From positions 1-57,046 of the forward strand of contig MCFE01000569.1 of NCBI GenBank assembly GCA_002104905.1: a stretch of 57,046 bases of DNA, in the 5' to 3' direction. This DNA comes from Basidiobolus meristosporus CBS 931.73 (taxonomy: Eukaryota; Basidiobolomycota; Basidiobolomycetes; Basidiobolales; Basidiobolaceae). Shown here piece by piece: positions 22,962-35,702 of this stretch; positions within the stretch are counted from its first letter, which is position 1; the number at the start of each line of letters is the position of its first letter. The notes under the pieces were generated by a model. That model had not been told where the DNA came from. It was given only the letters and a program-made list of their open reading frames with translations, and ran no database searches. The position numbers were made by a program, and so were the translations under genes.

Positions 22962-25428
22962 GCAATACTGTGCTGGTTTCAAGTACTCGTTCATAGAGTC
23001 TATACTTTGTTATTATTTTTCGATGAATGATGTGTCCCTTCAGTCATTTCTGCTCTTTCATTGCAGTGTTTTTTCTTCATGTTCAATAATTATGTTTCTC
23101 AGCTTTGGATACTTGGTCAAATTCTTGCACGGCTTGGGTGATGTACACTCTTGATATGATCATTAATAAAATCCTGAACCGTGGAAGGCGCTGGTCTAGG
23201 GATGATTGAATACGGGTCACATTTGGTGAGGGTTCCCTCTCACATGCCCTTGCACCACGGCCTACAAACCATCAGTGATCTGCTTCGGGCGACTGCAATG
23301 AATCCGATAAGGTGGCTTGAAGTACCACACAAACAACAACATCAAGCAATCAATTTCGAGATTTTTCGAATCACAGCTTGCTACTATGTGAGACCAACAG
23401 ATGTGTAGGGGTCTTGGATAAAACTGGAACTTCAAAGAAATGCGATTTGAGGCATTGTGTGTGGTGAGTTTGGTTACCCTATGGGCGTTTGTGCTTTAGA
23501 TGATCCAGGAGAGCCCGTCATGAAGATGCGCGATGGTGGAACGAAATTTCGGAACCCCAAGCGTGATTGTCAGACCAGTGCTGAATGGTTGACCACCGAC
23601 CACTGATCGACATGAATGTTTGGATGGCTATCGGTTAATAATTATTGTTGCCACAAACATCGTTGGTCCGTACATTCCACATGCATATACCACGCCAAGA
23701 TCCAATACTATCGTAGATAGCCAGAGGACAAAATCAAGTGCTCTGGCAGAATCATCGGTCTTGGGGCGGATATGACACTGTGCTATCGAGATGATGTGCG
23801 TAATCATGCTGAGCTATAATGTTTGGTATCAGGTGCCGTGTGTAAGCAACGGTTATCTCGACATGAGGCAACAGCCCAACGAGGAGTCTGGGCCTGCTCT
23901 CATATCACTCCTGATATCTCGGGTTATCTTTCCTCCAACACAGCATCCATGTGCACTCCTCAGATCTGTAATGCATATGGTCGCCTCGCCGAAAGCTGTT
24001 TGGGTTGATGTGGATGAATCCTTGGTCGAAAGGGGGAAAGCTGGAGAGCGATGTGCAGGTGCTTGAGCTGTCCCTGGGATGTGCAATGAAATCATCCAGT
24101 GACATCTGATTGAATATGTGTCAACTTCCCAAACCATCGCATGGGCAGCTCGACCACATCCAGCAGATGCAGCTGTAGGCTGGCACACGCTCGTTCTGTC
24201 CAAGCCCTCGATATCAGGCAGATTCATCGGCAACCTTGTATCCTCGTAACATTCAGAGGAGTCAAGTCCAGTGAGGTGAGTGGTGAAGGCTCGGAGGTCG
24301 CTGTGGTATCCCTTGAAACTGGGGATTTAACCGAAGTGGGCTGTAATGAAAGTTTGTAAATAAATTAAATCCAGCAAGTTCCAGGGTTCCATGAAGCACG
24401 ATTCATTGACATGACCTGCACAAGTCCAATACTTTGTTTATGACGCTCGGTAGTTTCACTCCGCTCTGATACTCGATACAGACATATTAGGTAATCGCAG
24501 TTCTGCCCTACCAGCAGCCGATTTCCTGGCGGATCGCCTCTGATCAGGATTCCGAGCTGGACGACCGGTGTGTGGTATCGTACCACCAGATGCCACCAGC
24601 GGAAGGAACAGAGTGCGCATACAGATTCCCCAACAAACCCTCCTAGTGGTCTTCGCGCCGAGAGAGACTCATGACTTCAGCACAAGCGGTATGGCTGACT
24701 GCCTTGTGACCAAGCCTCTGAAAGTCGATGGCTTGATCCAATTAAAGTTGGAGAGATCCCAGGATTGGCCAGCTGATTGGGTGTAGGCCGGGGTGAATAC
24801 TAAGTGATTCAAATGTCTTGACAACGAGGGCGGAAGTATGGTTTTGTTGGGATGAATAAAAATAAATCGCTCTACAGTAGCCAGAATTTAATTGAAACAC
24901 GTCCTCTCAAGTGGTCCTCATGTAGAGATATTAAAAATAAGGCTTACTGCTTTCAGCTTAATGCTTATATTGCCTTGAAGTAGAGTCATTGAGCTAGCTG
25001 CATCCCGATTCCACTTCGATCCCCCTATTCCGTGACACATCCTTGGCAATATAAATATTCTCCTTATCTAATCGAGTCGTCCTGACCATCAGCCATTCAT
25101 TGGATTTTCTCTCTTCTCATCCCTTCCTAGCCACCTCTTGTTACCTCTCTTGACCTCCTTGAACCTCAGGGCATCCAGCTTGAATAGGGTTGTGAAAGTC
25201 AATCTGCTCTTCCATAGGTAGTCGGTTTACTTCTCGGTCCAGTTCCTCGGTAGGTATTGAATCGATTCGTTTATTGTCCACTCGCATTGACCGGGTCTCT
25301 ATTCGGTAGCATTTACACCCCCACTCCCCTCGATTAATCCACCCATCGACCCACCTGGACCAACCTCCTGGCGAGGTGCATCCTACATTCAAACCAGCCT
25401 CTAACGCCGTGCATACTCCTTACCAAGT
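22962..25428. other. 2.5-kb interval without a recognisable gene
   Basis: Scattered ORFs (23181-23408, 23791-24066, 24141-24359 and antisense partners) show no domain I recognise. The last ~350 bp are pyrimidine-rich (many CCTC and CTCC runs before 25429), which fits the promoter and leader of the following gene. Confidence 0.35.
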
Positions 25429-28087
25429 ATGCTCTTGCTCTCCCCTAAAGGTAACCTATTCGGGCAACCATGTGTCATCTATCCATAGCCGACTGGGACT
25501 AACCTGTGATTTTGCATTTCTTCAACGCATGTTCCTTTTGCCTGCTGTCTGTATCTCTCACACCCGATCTTTCATAGATGCTTTATACATAACTCCCAGA
25601 TCCGCGAAAAATATTCTAACTCAGATCGGATCAAGGCCGATCTCGGATGATGCTGTGTTTGCCATCAATGGTTTCTTGGATGAGTTGCTTTATTCCTTGA
25701 TTACTTATCTACCAGGAACTGGCACGGTGGGGATCTCCGATATGGATGCCGCGCTGGTCAAAGTCCTGCCAGACAACAGCTTGGCAGTGGAGATCATTCA
25801 ACAGGCTCGTAAAAGCAGAAAAATCCAAACTCCAGTCACGTATTCGTCTTCTCTTTGGAACAATCCTGCTTGCGTAGACTACTCCCGCAATACGTTGTCC
25901 ACCGAAAGAATTCGAACACGGTACGAGCAGCTGCGATCTTTCTGCCTACGATGCAGTTCTCTCGGTGCTCGAAGTAGTGTCAAATCAATCCGATTACTTC
26001 GCGGTACTATATCTTCGAGTAACTTCAGCCCGACCGTCACTTTCTACGTCACGGCCATGGTTGAGTACCTAGCCAAATATCTGTTGAACAGTGTCGGAGT
26101 GTTGGCGAAACAGCTTCTGAAGCCGTCTGTGGATCTTGAGGATGTTTTGCACGCATTCGGATTGAACGAGCAGATCAAGGAGGTTTTTTTAAAGATGGAT
26201 CTCAGGAAGAAGCTCGAGGTAAGGCTTACATCCTGGAGCTGCTCTTCACCATTTATTGAATCGATGGAACTCTACACACAGAAAAAACTGGGCTTCGACT
26301 GTAACAACAATAACCGACTTAGTCTCTTGGAAAGCCATGAACGACCGATTTCTCTAGGTAGGCCATATTCAAGAATGTCGACCGGCGCACTCTCTAACCC
26401 CCTTGTAGAGGAGTTTCCCCATGCATCCAATCCGTTCTCTTTGATTCGAAGTCGGATCGAAATAGCCGAGCAAAGGCCAACTGCCAAGGCAAAGTTCGCT
26501 GGAGCAAAACTGCTCACATCCATTCCTTCTTTTCTTAAGCGGGGGAAGAGAGAGGAACCTGGCCTCTGGCCACCGAATGTTGCCTTCAACCAGTCACGCC
26601 AGTCGCTTGCAGGCCTAAACACCCACTCACCCAAAGCAGAGTACTTTCGCTATATGCCTACTGTGGGGTCTGATGACGCTACTGTCGCAGACTCAGCCAT
26701 GTCGGTAAATGGCTCCGCCCTGGACGAAATGGACAGAAACAAAAAGGTATGCACTCAACATGCAGCTGCCCATAAATTACATCTGAAAGAATCGTGGATA
26801 TTCACGGGGAAATCTGGTTTTGTAGAACTTCGAATTCGAGGAGCTTCTAGAATCGGATGCTACTCAACGTGTTTCTTTAACCACGAAGCGGTTGAGGACA
26901 ATCGAGGTAGGCCGGATGCATTGCTAATTTGCGAACTGGGAGCTGATGATGTATAATTGTGCAGTCTCGCAAACGCTTAAACTCTCTGCGACCTCGAGAG
27001 TCCATTCACAAGGATATCTCTGCAGTGGAAGAACGGTCAGATGAAGGAGAATCAAGCACTATGAGTCAATCGAACTCGGTTGTCGAGCCCTACGCATCCA
27101 CACTAAGGCGTTCCCAAACATTGTACGAATTCCTTAAAACCTCTAATCCAGAAGCCTCCGTCAGATCCAATCCAGCGCCCAAGGTACGTATACCCAATAC
27201 TGACGGTCCATCATCAGGTTATTAACCCTCCTTAGGTCGAGCCATTTGGCAAACTGATTCCTCGGGACCCGGTCGTTTCCTTTAAAAGTATATTGATGAA
27301 TTGGGACACCTCGTCAGACGAAGATGAGCTCTCATCTGTAGAAGGAGCGGCCAGGTATACATTCAAAGTGGCGAGACGGAATCGACGGAACTCCGAGACA
27401 CTGCAGGATTTTCTAAAGAATACGGGGCCTGAGGACGTAGATACCAAAAACATCGGATTAAAGGTGAATCGAACCTTGTCCAGAGCCGGCACTCAACTGC
27501 AGAGAATTCATCATTCGATTCGCCGGTCAGCAACCACCCGTGGGAAAGTTCAAAATCACGAAACACCAAGAAACACGGAGCACACTCGTGGTGAAACCTC
27601 AACTCCACGCAAAGAGCGTAGACGTAGACGTGTCTTATCGGTACCTACCGTGTTTGATACCAGCAGAACCATCCCTCTTGAACAAAAGAGCCGCCAAATG
27701 GACGCATTACGGAAAAGGGAATCCATGCCCACCGGCACCTGGTCCGCGAACTTAAGTAGGTCATCGACCAGTATCCGCAGACCAACACGCCCGTTTTCGG
27801 CCAGCGAGGATAGGTACTCGCCTAGCATTCGCGCCAGGCGTCGTGACGTGAGTTCGCTCATTCTTAGCAGTACCTCAGAAATATCCACTCTTCCGCCTAG
27901 CACGCCAACCAATTTGAGTATGCTGAAGAGCAGCGGGGTTTCCGATTACCCCGACTTGTACTTTATTTCCGGCATGTCCAACACCTCAGCCTCGAAGAGA
28001 AACTCCATCGCAGCCACGCCGCCTGAAATGATGATTCCGTTTTGTCTCTGCGCCGAGTGTCTGAGCGGAATGATCCAGAATTTTTAA
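25429..28087 (+). CDS. Large protein with two histone-fold-like segments
   Basis: Seven exons are proposed (25429-25450, 25578-26218, 26282-26357, 26409-26746, 26826-26906, 26965-27183, 27236-28087), about 742 aa. The N-terminus has two stretches that look like paired histone folds. The first is H2B-like (TPRSAKNILTQIG ... DDAVFAINGFLDELLYSLI). The second is H2A-like (TVTFYVTAMVEYLAKYLL ... VDLEDVLHAFGLNEQIKEV), close in pattern to the H2A alpha-2 helix YLAAVMEYLAAEVL. A conserved-looking block NFEFEELLESDATQRVSLTT follows, then a long Ser/Arg-rich, probably disordered tail. The function is unknown to me. The intron at 26358-26408 (51 nt, in frame) is optional. The stretch between the two folds and the far C-terminus may hold further introns. 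Confidence 0.65.
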
Positions 28088-28795
28088 GATTCGATATATA
28101 TACATATATTATGATCGGTAACGTTTGCTTATCTTGTAACATTTTCTACGTTTTGACCAGGAGCTGCATTTGTTCAAAATCCCCCTTCCAGTTGATTACA
28201 TGGTTGCGCAGCAGTCCCTTTTGTACGTCCCATACGTTTTGTTACCCAATGGCCAGTTTTCGACAATTTTGTGGGTTTTCTGTGATATGGGACACTCCCC
28301 CGCGTGAGCGTTCGTAGCCTGTAGAAATTCGGTTCGGTCCACCGACATTTGTTCTTGATTTTGGTATATCCCTTCGCTTGAGCACCCGGGTCCAGCTATG
28401 ACATGGCGAAATCAACACTAACTCTTATCCCAGCCACCGTTCACGCAAACTTCCTTTAATCCCCTCCTACTTGTTTTGGCTCAGTATCATGCATGGCAAT
28501 AAACTTGCAACAAGCCCCCTGTCCTTTAACAGCTGCGTGTGCTCGTCGACCCGGTGCTTATACAACTACGGCAAGTGCATCATGGCGAGCTGGTTACTTT
28601 CAAGGAATTTATGGCTGGTTTAAATAATAGCAACAGCGTATCTTAGCAAACTGATGGAATAAAACATGGGCTAGGCTACAGTTCCATTGGTCAGCATGGC
28701 AGCTGGCCTCAACAGCGTTCCTTCGACATTTTCAAGAATCGGCACAGGGGGAAACAAATAAAAATTGAAAGGGGAGTATAGCGCGCAGAGCTTGG
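28088..28795. other. Convergent 3' interval
   Basis: This lies between the stop of the histone-fold-like gene and the stop of the oppositely oriented ALY/Yra1 gene. No ORF of note is seen; it should contain both 3' UTRs. Confidence 0.4.
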
Positions 28796-30194
28796 CTATT
28801 CCTGCATGGTGGCCTGCAGAGAGGGAGAGGGGGGTAAGTGAGTGAATCGCGTGACGCTTGGTGACTGCCACTTACTCCACTGTCAACCTGCATGTAGGTG
28901 TCTAATTCCGCGTCCAAGTCGTCTCTATTAGCAGGCTCGCGCTTGTTGTCGGCCTGGGATTTGCTGTTGTTCCCGCGTCTACCGTCTCTTCTTGGGCCAC
29001 CTCGGGAACGGTTGTTGCCAGATCTGTTGGCGCTACTATGATGTTGATGATAAGGTTCCCAGGGTTAGAGTAGAGTCAGTGTTCGTTAGATGATTGGGAA
29101 ATAAAGATGGATGCCACTTCTGACATGTGCCGTTGTCTGATCCTTGATTGCCCCGGTCTTCGCAGGAAGGATAATCCCAAAACAACCCATCGACTGGGCG
29201 CACCAATACCTCGCCTTTCTCAAACCTCCCTTCCCACGCTCGGTATTGCTGAGTTTCATTTACAAAAAACCAGTGCATATCCCTTCGATGGGGCAGCGTG
29301 TTGAGAGCGGAGAGACTGGTGCGGAAGAATCGCTTACTACCATCTGACCTCCGGTCTTTCATGCAATGGCCGAGACAAGTTTCGAAGAGGCAACGTTCAC
29401 GTGGGACAGACCAGCACCGTGGCCAAAAAAATGGATGGGTAGAAAATGAACATACTTTCTGGATGCACCACCAAGTCGGCTCAGAACAGAGGGTTGCGAG
29501 GTGGACGAGCCTCGGCCAAGAGGTGCGTACGCGATGACCATAGGCTTTCCTGTTGGTGTGAATAAAATTCCATGAACACGGAGCGGCTGAAGATGGAGAT
29601 GGACTTCTCTTACCATCGAGGGTGACATTGTTGTACCGCTCGATTGCTTCGGCAGCATGGGCTGGGGTCTCGAACTGCACCTTCGCGATGCCGGTAGATC
29701 TTCCGGCTGCGTCGAATACAATGTTCACCCTTTTCAGGGGGCCTACGGTCGAGAATAAATCCTGAAAGCCGGGGGAACACTTTAGTCGAACCGCCAGGCT
29801 GACTAGGGGAGAGAAACAAACCTCGAGATCTTGCACGGTTACTTCGTAGTGAAGGTTGGCAACCTGGATTTTTCTGTACGTGGAGGTGTCGCCTCCAGCG
29901 GCAGTCTGGCTGTTGCCATCAAACAAGTCGTGTGTCCACTGATCACCATCACTGCCGTTACGGCGAGGTCTCTACGAGGATAGGGCTAGATTAACGAAGT
30001 GCACGGTGGAACAATACAAGATGAACCAATACCTGGCGGGAGTACGGTGTGGAGCGGTTTCTGTTGCTGTTTCTACCACGATCCCCTCTCTTAGTTGATC
30101 TGTGGTTGGAATCTCCACCTCGGAGTTTCTTGTCGCTCTTGATCATGTCCTCGAGAGACATGTCAAGGATGTTGCTGTTATCGGGGGCATCCAT
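28796..30194 (-). CDS. YRA1: ALY/REF family mRNA export adaptor (Yra1)
   Basis: The TREX adaptor couples spliced mRNA to the export receptor Mex67/NXF1 in the nucleus. Six exons (30194-30033, 29971-29822, 29761-29614, 29549-29456, 29035-28876, 28813-28796) give 243 aa. The N-terminus carries the UAP56/Sub2-binding motif (LDMSLEDMIKSDKK). RG/RN-rich arms flank a central RRM with IQVANLHYEV, LFSTVGPLKRV and TGIAKVQFET. The C-terminus has the second UAP56-binding motif LDAELDTYM. The last coding exon is only 18 nt. Intron 4 is 420 bp, several times longer than other introns in the window. The gene is divergent from RNase H1 with 355 bp between starts. Confidence 0.92.
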
Positions 30195-30549
30195 TTGAAG
30201 GAGTAGGCTGGCGGTGGAATAGAAGTGATAGTGGGAAAGAAAAAGCTCGGAAGCGCGTCAGTCTCATGTACGGTTGCAAAATGAATCAACTCGTCTCCCA
30301 CCCATCATTATACTATTTGATTTGCTGTCGAATTCACGTCCATCCCACCAAAATCGTACAGTATGGTTTAATGGGACCACAATCCCAATCAGATCTGGTT
30401 TAGTTGATTCTTGAATCTTCGCTCACCTTGGTGCATGAGGGGCAAATTTTTTTGATCATTTGGGGTGGCGTACAATGGATTATTCCCAAGGGAGCTGCTG
30501 AAAATCTGCTGGTTTCTTCACGACCACAACTAGCACTGCTTCGTCTCCC
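30195..30549. promoter_or_regulatory. Shared divergent promoter region, YRA1/RNase H1
   Basis: 355 bp separate the two ATGs in opposite directions. I see no strong TATA box or recognisable factor site. Confidence 0.4.
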
Positions 30550-31664
30550 ATGTTGCGCATTACCCGGCGATGGGACATTCTGACCAACACACAGTTGGCG
30601 ACTCGTTTGTTTTCCACCCTGGTCCTCCTCAACAAGAAGGACTTCTATATCACCATGGATGAGTTCCTTGCCTTCAGAAACAGTGCTCAGCAAAATCAGG
30701 GCATTCCCGAGACCGCAAGCACCTCAGTCAAGAGAAACTGGAGCGGAGCGACTGAGGGAAAAGCCAACTATATCAATGACTTGCTTACCCAAGGGAAATC
30801 GGACGTGGCGGTATATATGACTCCCGCCGCCCCCACTACCAAGAACAGTAAGAACGTGGAGTCGGTTGGGCTACGACAGAAGCTTTCGAAAGCATTGAAA
30901 CCGGAAGAGAATTCCACTCTCGAAAAACTACTGAGTAGTGACGACCTGGAGGAAGGTGGGGATTTTTGGTTACGTATAAGCCGTTGATACTTGACTCAAA
31001 TAATTATAATTCAAGCCAACGACCCTGCGCAGCAGAAGATAGTTGTCTATACTGACGGTAGTAGCCGCGGAAACGGGCAAGCCAACCCAAGAGCTGGAGT
31101 AGGTGTTTACTGGGGGGACAACGATCCTAGGTAAGTTCCCATTTTGGCTACATATGGGTGATTGCTGATTTCTCACCTGGAGTGCAGGAATGTGAGCGAA
31201 CGTCTTGAAGGTAGACAAACAAATCAGCGAGCAGAGATCACCGCTGCCTTGCGTGCTATTCAAACGAGCGGCGACGACAAGTCGGTGCTAGAGATTCGTA
31301 CCGATAGTAACTATGTGATTCAATGTGAGTGGCATTCTTGCAGTGGGTTAGTGATGGATGAGTGCTGACCTTCTTTTCTTAGCTATGACTCAATGGGTGT
31401 ACGGATGGCTGAAAAAAGGGTGGAAAGGGGTGACGAACAAGGACCTGCTCCAGGAGCTGCACACCGCCATTCAGAAACGTGAAGGAAAGATCATTTGGGT
31501 AAGGCTTTCGGTGTCTCCGCATCCTACACCAACCTGCTAACACAACGTCTCCACAGACGCATATTCGTGGACACACAGGAGTCTATGGCAATGAGATGGC
31601 GGACAAGTTGGCGAATCTTGGCACGGAAAAACCATTGCTAGGGCCCAGTGCCAAACGCTCATAG
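30550..31664 (+). CDS. Ribonuclease H1
   Basis: The enzyme cleaves the RNA strand of RNA-DNA hybrids. Five exons (30550-30955, 31016-31130, 31188-31324, 31383-31498, 31557-31664) give 293 aa. The catalytic domain is complete, with the four acidic residues in VYTDGSSRGNG, TNQRAEITAAL, IRTDSNYVI and GNEMADKLAN, plus the KGWKG and HIRGHTG motifs. The usual N-terminal hybrid-binding domain (F/Y-x-V-x-x-G-x-x-P-G-I-Y-x-x-W) is not visible. Instead about 40 residues rich in Arg, Leu and Thr begin MLRITRRWDILTNTQLATRL, which looks like a mitochondrial presequence. The start is the first ATG of the open frame; an upstream exon encoding a hybrid-binding domain cannot be excluded. Confidence 0.93.
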
Positions 31665-32653
31665 ATGCATCACCTATTCATTCCAGAATCCCATGTAAAC
31701 TTATACATTTAGCTAGCATTTAGTATATAATATAGTGAAACTGTTCAAGACCGGTATTAAAACTAAGATATTTCGATGTTGACATGGCTATCCCATTGAT
31801 GGGTCGAGTTACGAAACTGCCCGTATCGTCACTAGCATTCCCAACCATAACCGCATTGTTGTAGCATCCCCATGAAACCCTCACGACGAGCGGTTCGTAC
31901 GATGCTCATGCTGGTTCTGGGATGTAGACCAGGTTTGGATGCGATTCCAGGGGCGCCACTGGTCGGGAAGAATCTTTGCTTCTCAGCTTCGCGAATAGCT
32001 ACCGCAAGACCATGTTGGCACTTTGGCTGTGCTCGAGTGCGTTGGTTGGCGGGACGTAGCCTGATGAAGTACAATCCTGGGCAGGCCCATCGTCATCCTC
32101 ATCGACCTTGCGCTCCTGTCTCACTGTCTAGAGGCTAAGCAACTGTGTCATCGAGTCGCCGCCGACCTGGCATCAGGCTAGGTATTGTCTGGTCGATGTA
32201 TCGGTTGAGCCCAAAATCAGGCGAATCTGAAGTGTTTTGTCCCAGATCTTGCAATTGCCCATTCCAAGTCACTGCATCGTGTAACAACTCATCGAGTCTA
32301 ATGGCCCAAAGCAGTAATTGAAGATATACACAAATGAAACATTCCAAACAGCATGTCAAATATAGATAACATGACTACGGGCAGTTGTGAAGAAAGGGTC
32401 CCAGATCGCGTAAGCAACAGCACCTCAATGCATCTTGGTTTCATGCCGCCAGTATTTACAATACCCGTCGGTATCGATCTCGTGGCAATATCGGTCAAAA
32501 GGCCGATTCGTAGCACCGATTCATTTATCAACGCTGGCTGGCCCCGTCTCCACGTACAATTGCGCTGTTCTCCCCGAAGTTTCCCAGCAATATTGGCATT
32601 CTGGCTGACCAACCTCCTCATTTTTGATCGTTGAAGCCTTGTAACCGCAAACC
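31665..32653. other. Interval between RNase H1 and the Cyc8-like gene
   Basis: Overlapping ORFs on both strands (31832-32138, 32298-32708) have no recognisable domain. This is presumed promoter and leader of the downstream corepressor gene. Confidence 0.35.
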
Positions 32654-34895
32654 ATGGTTTCTCTTGAACCGTCGCCGCAACTATCGAGTATCTCTCAAAA
32701 GCTGGCATCTATCAATGAACACACTTGGCTGCAGCTTGGTAAGGTCCATTTTCCACAACATGCTACTCACTGCCAGCTCTGAAACAACAATGAATAGGTA
32801 CTTTGGCGGAGTTGATGCTGGATCACAACCGAGCGATAAGTGCTTACGAAGCGTCGCTAAGACACAACCCTCGCTCCGTATCTGCCCTAGAGCACATAGC
32901 CTCTCTGTACGGGGTGTGTGAACAGTTTCCGAAGGTAAGCAGGTGTTTCTTTGAACAGCGCACGATATCCTAGTAATGGCTCCCAGGCTGTGCCGTATTT
33001 ACAGCAAATTCTCAACATCGAGCCCAATCGCGGAGATATATGGGGCTCGTTAGGACATTGCTTTCTCATGATGGATGATCTGCAAAAGGCACACATTGCA
33101 TATCAGCAAGCTTTGAATCATCTTCCTCATCCGAGGGTAAATAGGACTGCACTATGGAAGATTACCATGCCCGAGTTAATCCCGTCTGGTCCCTGTAGGC
33201 ACCGAAGCTGTGGTATGGCATAGGTATACTTTACAATCGGTGTCACTCGCTAGAGCATGCCCAAGAAGCCTTCTCAACCGTTCTTCGTATGGATCCGATG
33301 TTTGAGAAGGCTCAGGAAATCCATTTCCGGCTTGGAATGATATACAAGGAGCAGAAAAAGTTCGAGAAAAGTCTCCAGGTTAGGCTATTCCCAGGTCTTG
33401 AATTGCTGCAGAACTTCCATTAAATTGATTCTAGTGCTTTCAACATATACTACACTCGCCGCCTCCGCCCTTCACTTCGGTCGACATATGGCTCGAGATA
33501 GGTCATGTATACGAGCAACAACAGGAGGTATCAGGCATCGCCACCTACTTCATACTGCGGGTTTCTGACGATATCCTTTAGTTTCAATTGGCAATAGATG
33601 TGTATAGCCGCATTCTTTCCCTAAATCGCAACCACGCCAAGACGCTGCAGCAGCTCGGCAAACTTTTTCATCAGCAAGACACTCCTTTCACCAACCAAAA
33701 TGCCGCCATCTCTTATTTAACCAGATCTCTTACGGCTGACCGCGCCGATGCTCAAACTTGGCACCTTCTAGGGCGATGCTACATGACCAAGCGGAATCAC
33801 AACCAAGCACATGAGGCCTACAAGCAAGCAGTCAGCCTTGATGAACAGAGTCCTGCATTGTGGTGTTCAATCGGTGTGCTTTATTACCAAAACCAACAAT
33901 ACAGCGATGCCCTGGATGCTTACAGTCGTGCCATCCGTATCAATCCGTACATGAGCAGGGTTTGGTACAACTTGGGTGCTCTCTACGAGTCGGACAATTT
34001 TCAAGTAAAGAAGGCACTGGAGGCCTATCAACGGGCCGCAGAGCTTGACTCTAACGACACACACACCAAGAAACGAATACAATTGCTTATGAATACACTT
34101 GGGATTAGGTCACAACTAAATGCCCCAGTGCCTCAGGGCATTGATTCATCGACACGTCGCGTCAATGGAAGTTGTTTATTTCCTTCGAGATACAGTTTGT
34201 CACACAGATCGCACAAACACCCATGCCGGGTATCCGGAAGTATGTGCTCAAGAAGCCTTCCGATTGTATCTCGCAACTCCACCGATTCATATGGTAATGA
34301 ATACCTCACCCCCCACTTACCTGGTAACCCGGCTGCTAGACAGGCTCGAGAGAGTGTGGATTGTAATCCGAAGACCTGGGGTTCGTACACTCCGAATGCT
34401 AGTACAAGGCCATATCTTTTACGCAAGAGAATACCCAACATCTCTATGTCATGTGATGACGCTTCTCGTCAAAGTAGAAGACCCGAAGGGCCACCGGCAC
34501 AAGAAACGCACTCCACAAATAGCCACCAGTCTGGTGGCAACACCTACACTAGTGGTGCAAACAAATACTTATGCATCGCCACCAGCCTGGACATTTATAA
34601 CAACAGAGACAGCCCATTACTCTTTTGTAACAGTGACAGCAGTAACAGAAGAGCTCAACCTGAACCTAGCCTTCAACCTTACGTGTCCAGTTGTAGAAAC
34701 ACTCATAGCGTTGAGTCAAATCCATCAAGGGGATCAAGGCCAAGTCAAAATGGTAGCCCACCTTATGATATCCCGGACAAGAGTGGAGTTATCGAGTATC
34801 AGTTAGATGCTGAAATGGAACACACACGAACAGATAGCAATACAAAAGAATACGGAGTCGAAAGCGGTTTGGGGAAAGAAGTCACTCACACTTAG
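32654..34895 (+). CDS. TPR corepressor, Cyc8/Ssn6-like
   Basis: In yeast Cyc8 pairs with Tup1 as a general transcriptional corepressor. Six exons (32654-32738, 32798-32934, 32987-33136, 33199-33378, 33435-33527, 33582-34895) give 652 aa. The first ~385 residues are a run of about ten TPRs. Recognisable units are WLQLGTLAELMLDHNRAISA, DIWGSLGHCFLMMDDLQKAH, LWYGIGILYNRCHSLEHAQ, DIWLEIGHVYEQQQEFQLAI, TWHLLGRCYMTKRNHNQAH, LWCSIGVLYYQNQQYSDAL and VWYNLGALYESDNFQVKKAL. This order and spacing match Cyc8. The C-terminal ~265 residues are Ser/Thr/Pro/Asn-rich and low in the long Gln runs of yeast Cyc8. Splicing in that tail is untested, so the exact end could differ. Confidence 0.92.
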
Positions 34896-35702
34896 GTGCG
34901 AAAGAGAACCCGCACTGGGTTGATTGGGAGAGGCTGTATAGTGCCATAATTACGCGAGAGAGTTCTCCAAACATAACACATTAGGTCGAGCTGGAACTCT
35001 GGCAAGAACTGTGTGTGTAAAATCCTAATTTCCCTAAGCTCCCCTTTTCAACCAGCACAGATCGTAAAGTCAAATACCTTTATTTACCTATCTATCTTAT
35101 TGCGTTGTTTCTGGCGATTTTTCTTGCTACGTTATTGGTTCTTTCGTTAAAGACACATGTTTCACTGCTTCGGATGATAACCACAGTACATTTCCTAGAT
35201 ATCTTGTACAAAATCAGTTAAGCATCAGGCGTTCGCTCCTCTAATAAATCCCAGCTGTTTACCACATGAATTGCTCGCACGCCAGTATGTTGGCCTAGTG
35301 CTTATGTTTCACTGCAGTATCAGTAGCAACAGTGCCACTTACAATGCATGCTTGCTCCGTTCTGGCCCCAACCGATATTCTTGCGAGTAGTGCTCCATCA
35401 TTTCCCGTGGTCATGCATCAGACAAAGTTCTACTGAAATTGCATCGCTGCTTTACTTATATTGGTAATTAATTGATGGAAGAGAATCACATCAATATCAA
35501 AAAGCCTCTTGGGTGGTTGATTTACACTGTTACAATACAAAACGGTATTTCTAAAAATGCGAGAGAGGACTCTTGAGATCTCTATACTACATGAGAAAAG
35601 TAACACGCTTCAAGGGGGACCCGAAATAAGGCCGAGCAACTAAGAAGGTTTGCTGAGAGCCAGAAAGAGGAGTAATAGTGTACTGTGTGACGTGGAACCA
35701 TC
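34896..35702. other. Convergent 3' interval
   Basis: Lies between the stops of the Cyc8-like gene and U2AF35. It is A/T-rich with no ORF of note and presumably holds both 3' UTRs. Confidence 0.4.

Noticed and set aside
25376-25428. Upstream extension of the histone-fold-like gene through the region before ATG 25429
   Set aside because: The extension starts at a non-ATG codon and reads through what looks like intron 1 (GTAACC...CATAG); the ATG at 25429 spliced to 25578 gives a cleaner start.
31832-32708. Overlapping ORFs of 70-136 codons on both strands before the Cyc8-like gene
   Set aside because: No recognisable motif; they contradict each other and the last one overlaps exon 1 of the Cyc8-like gene antisense.
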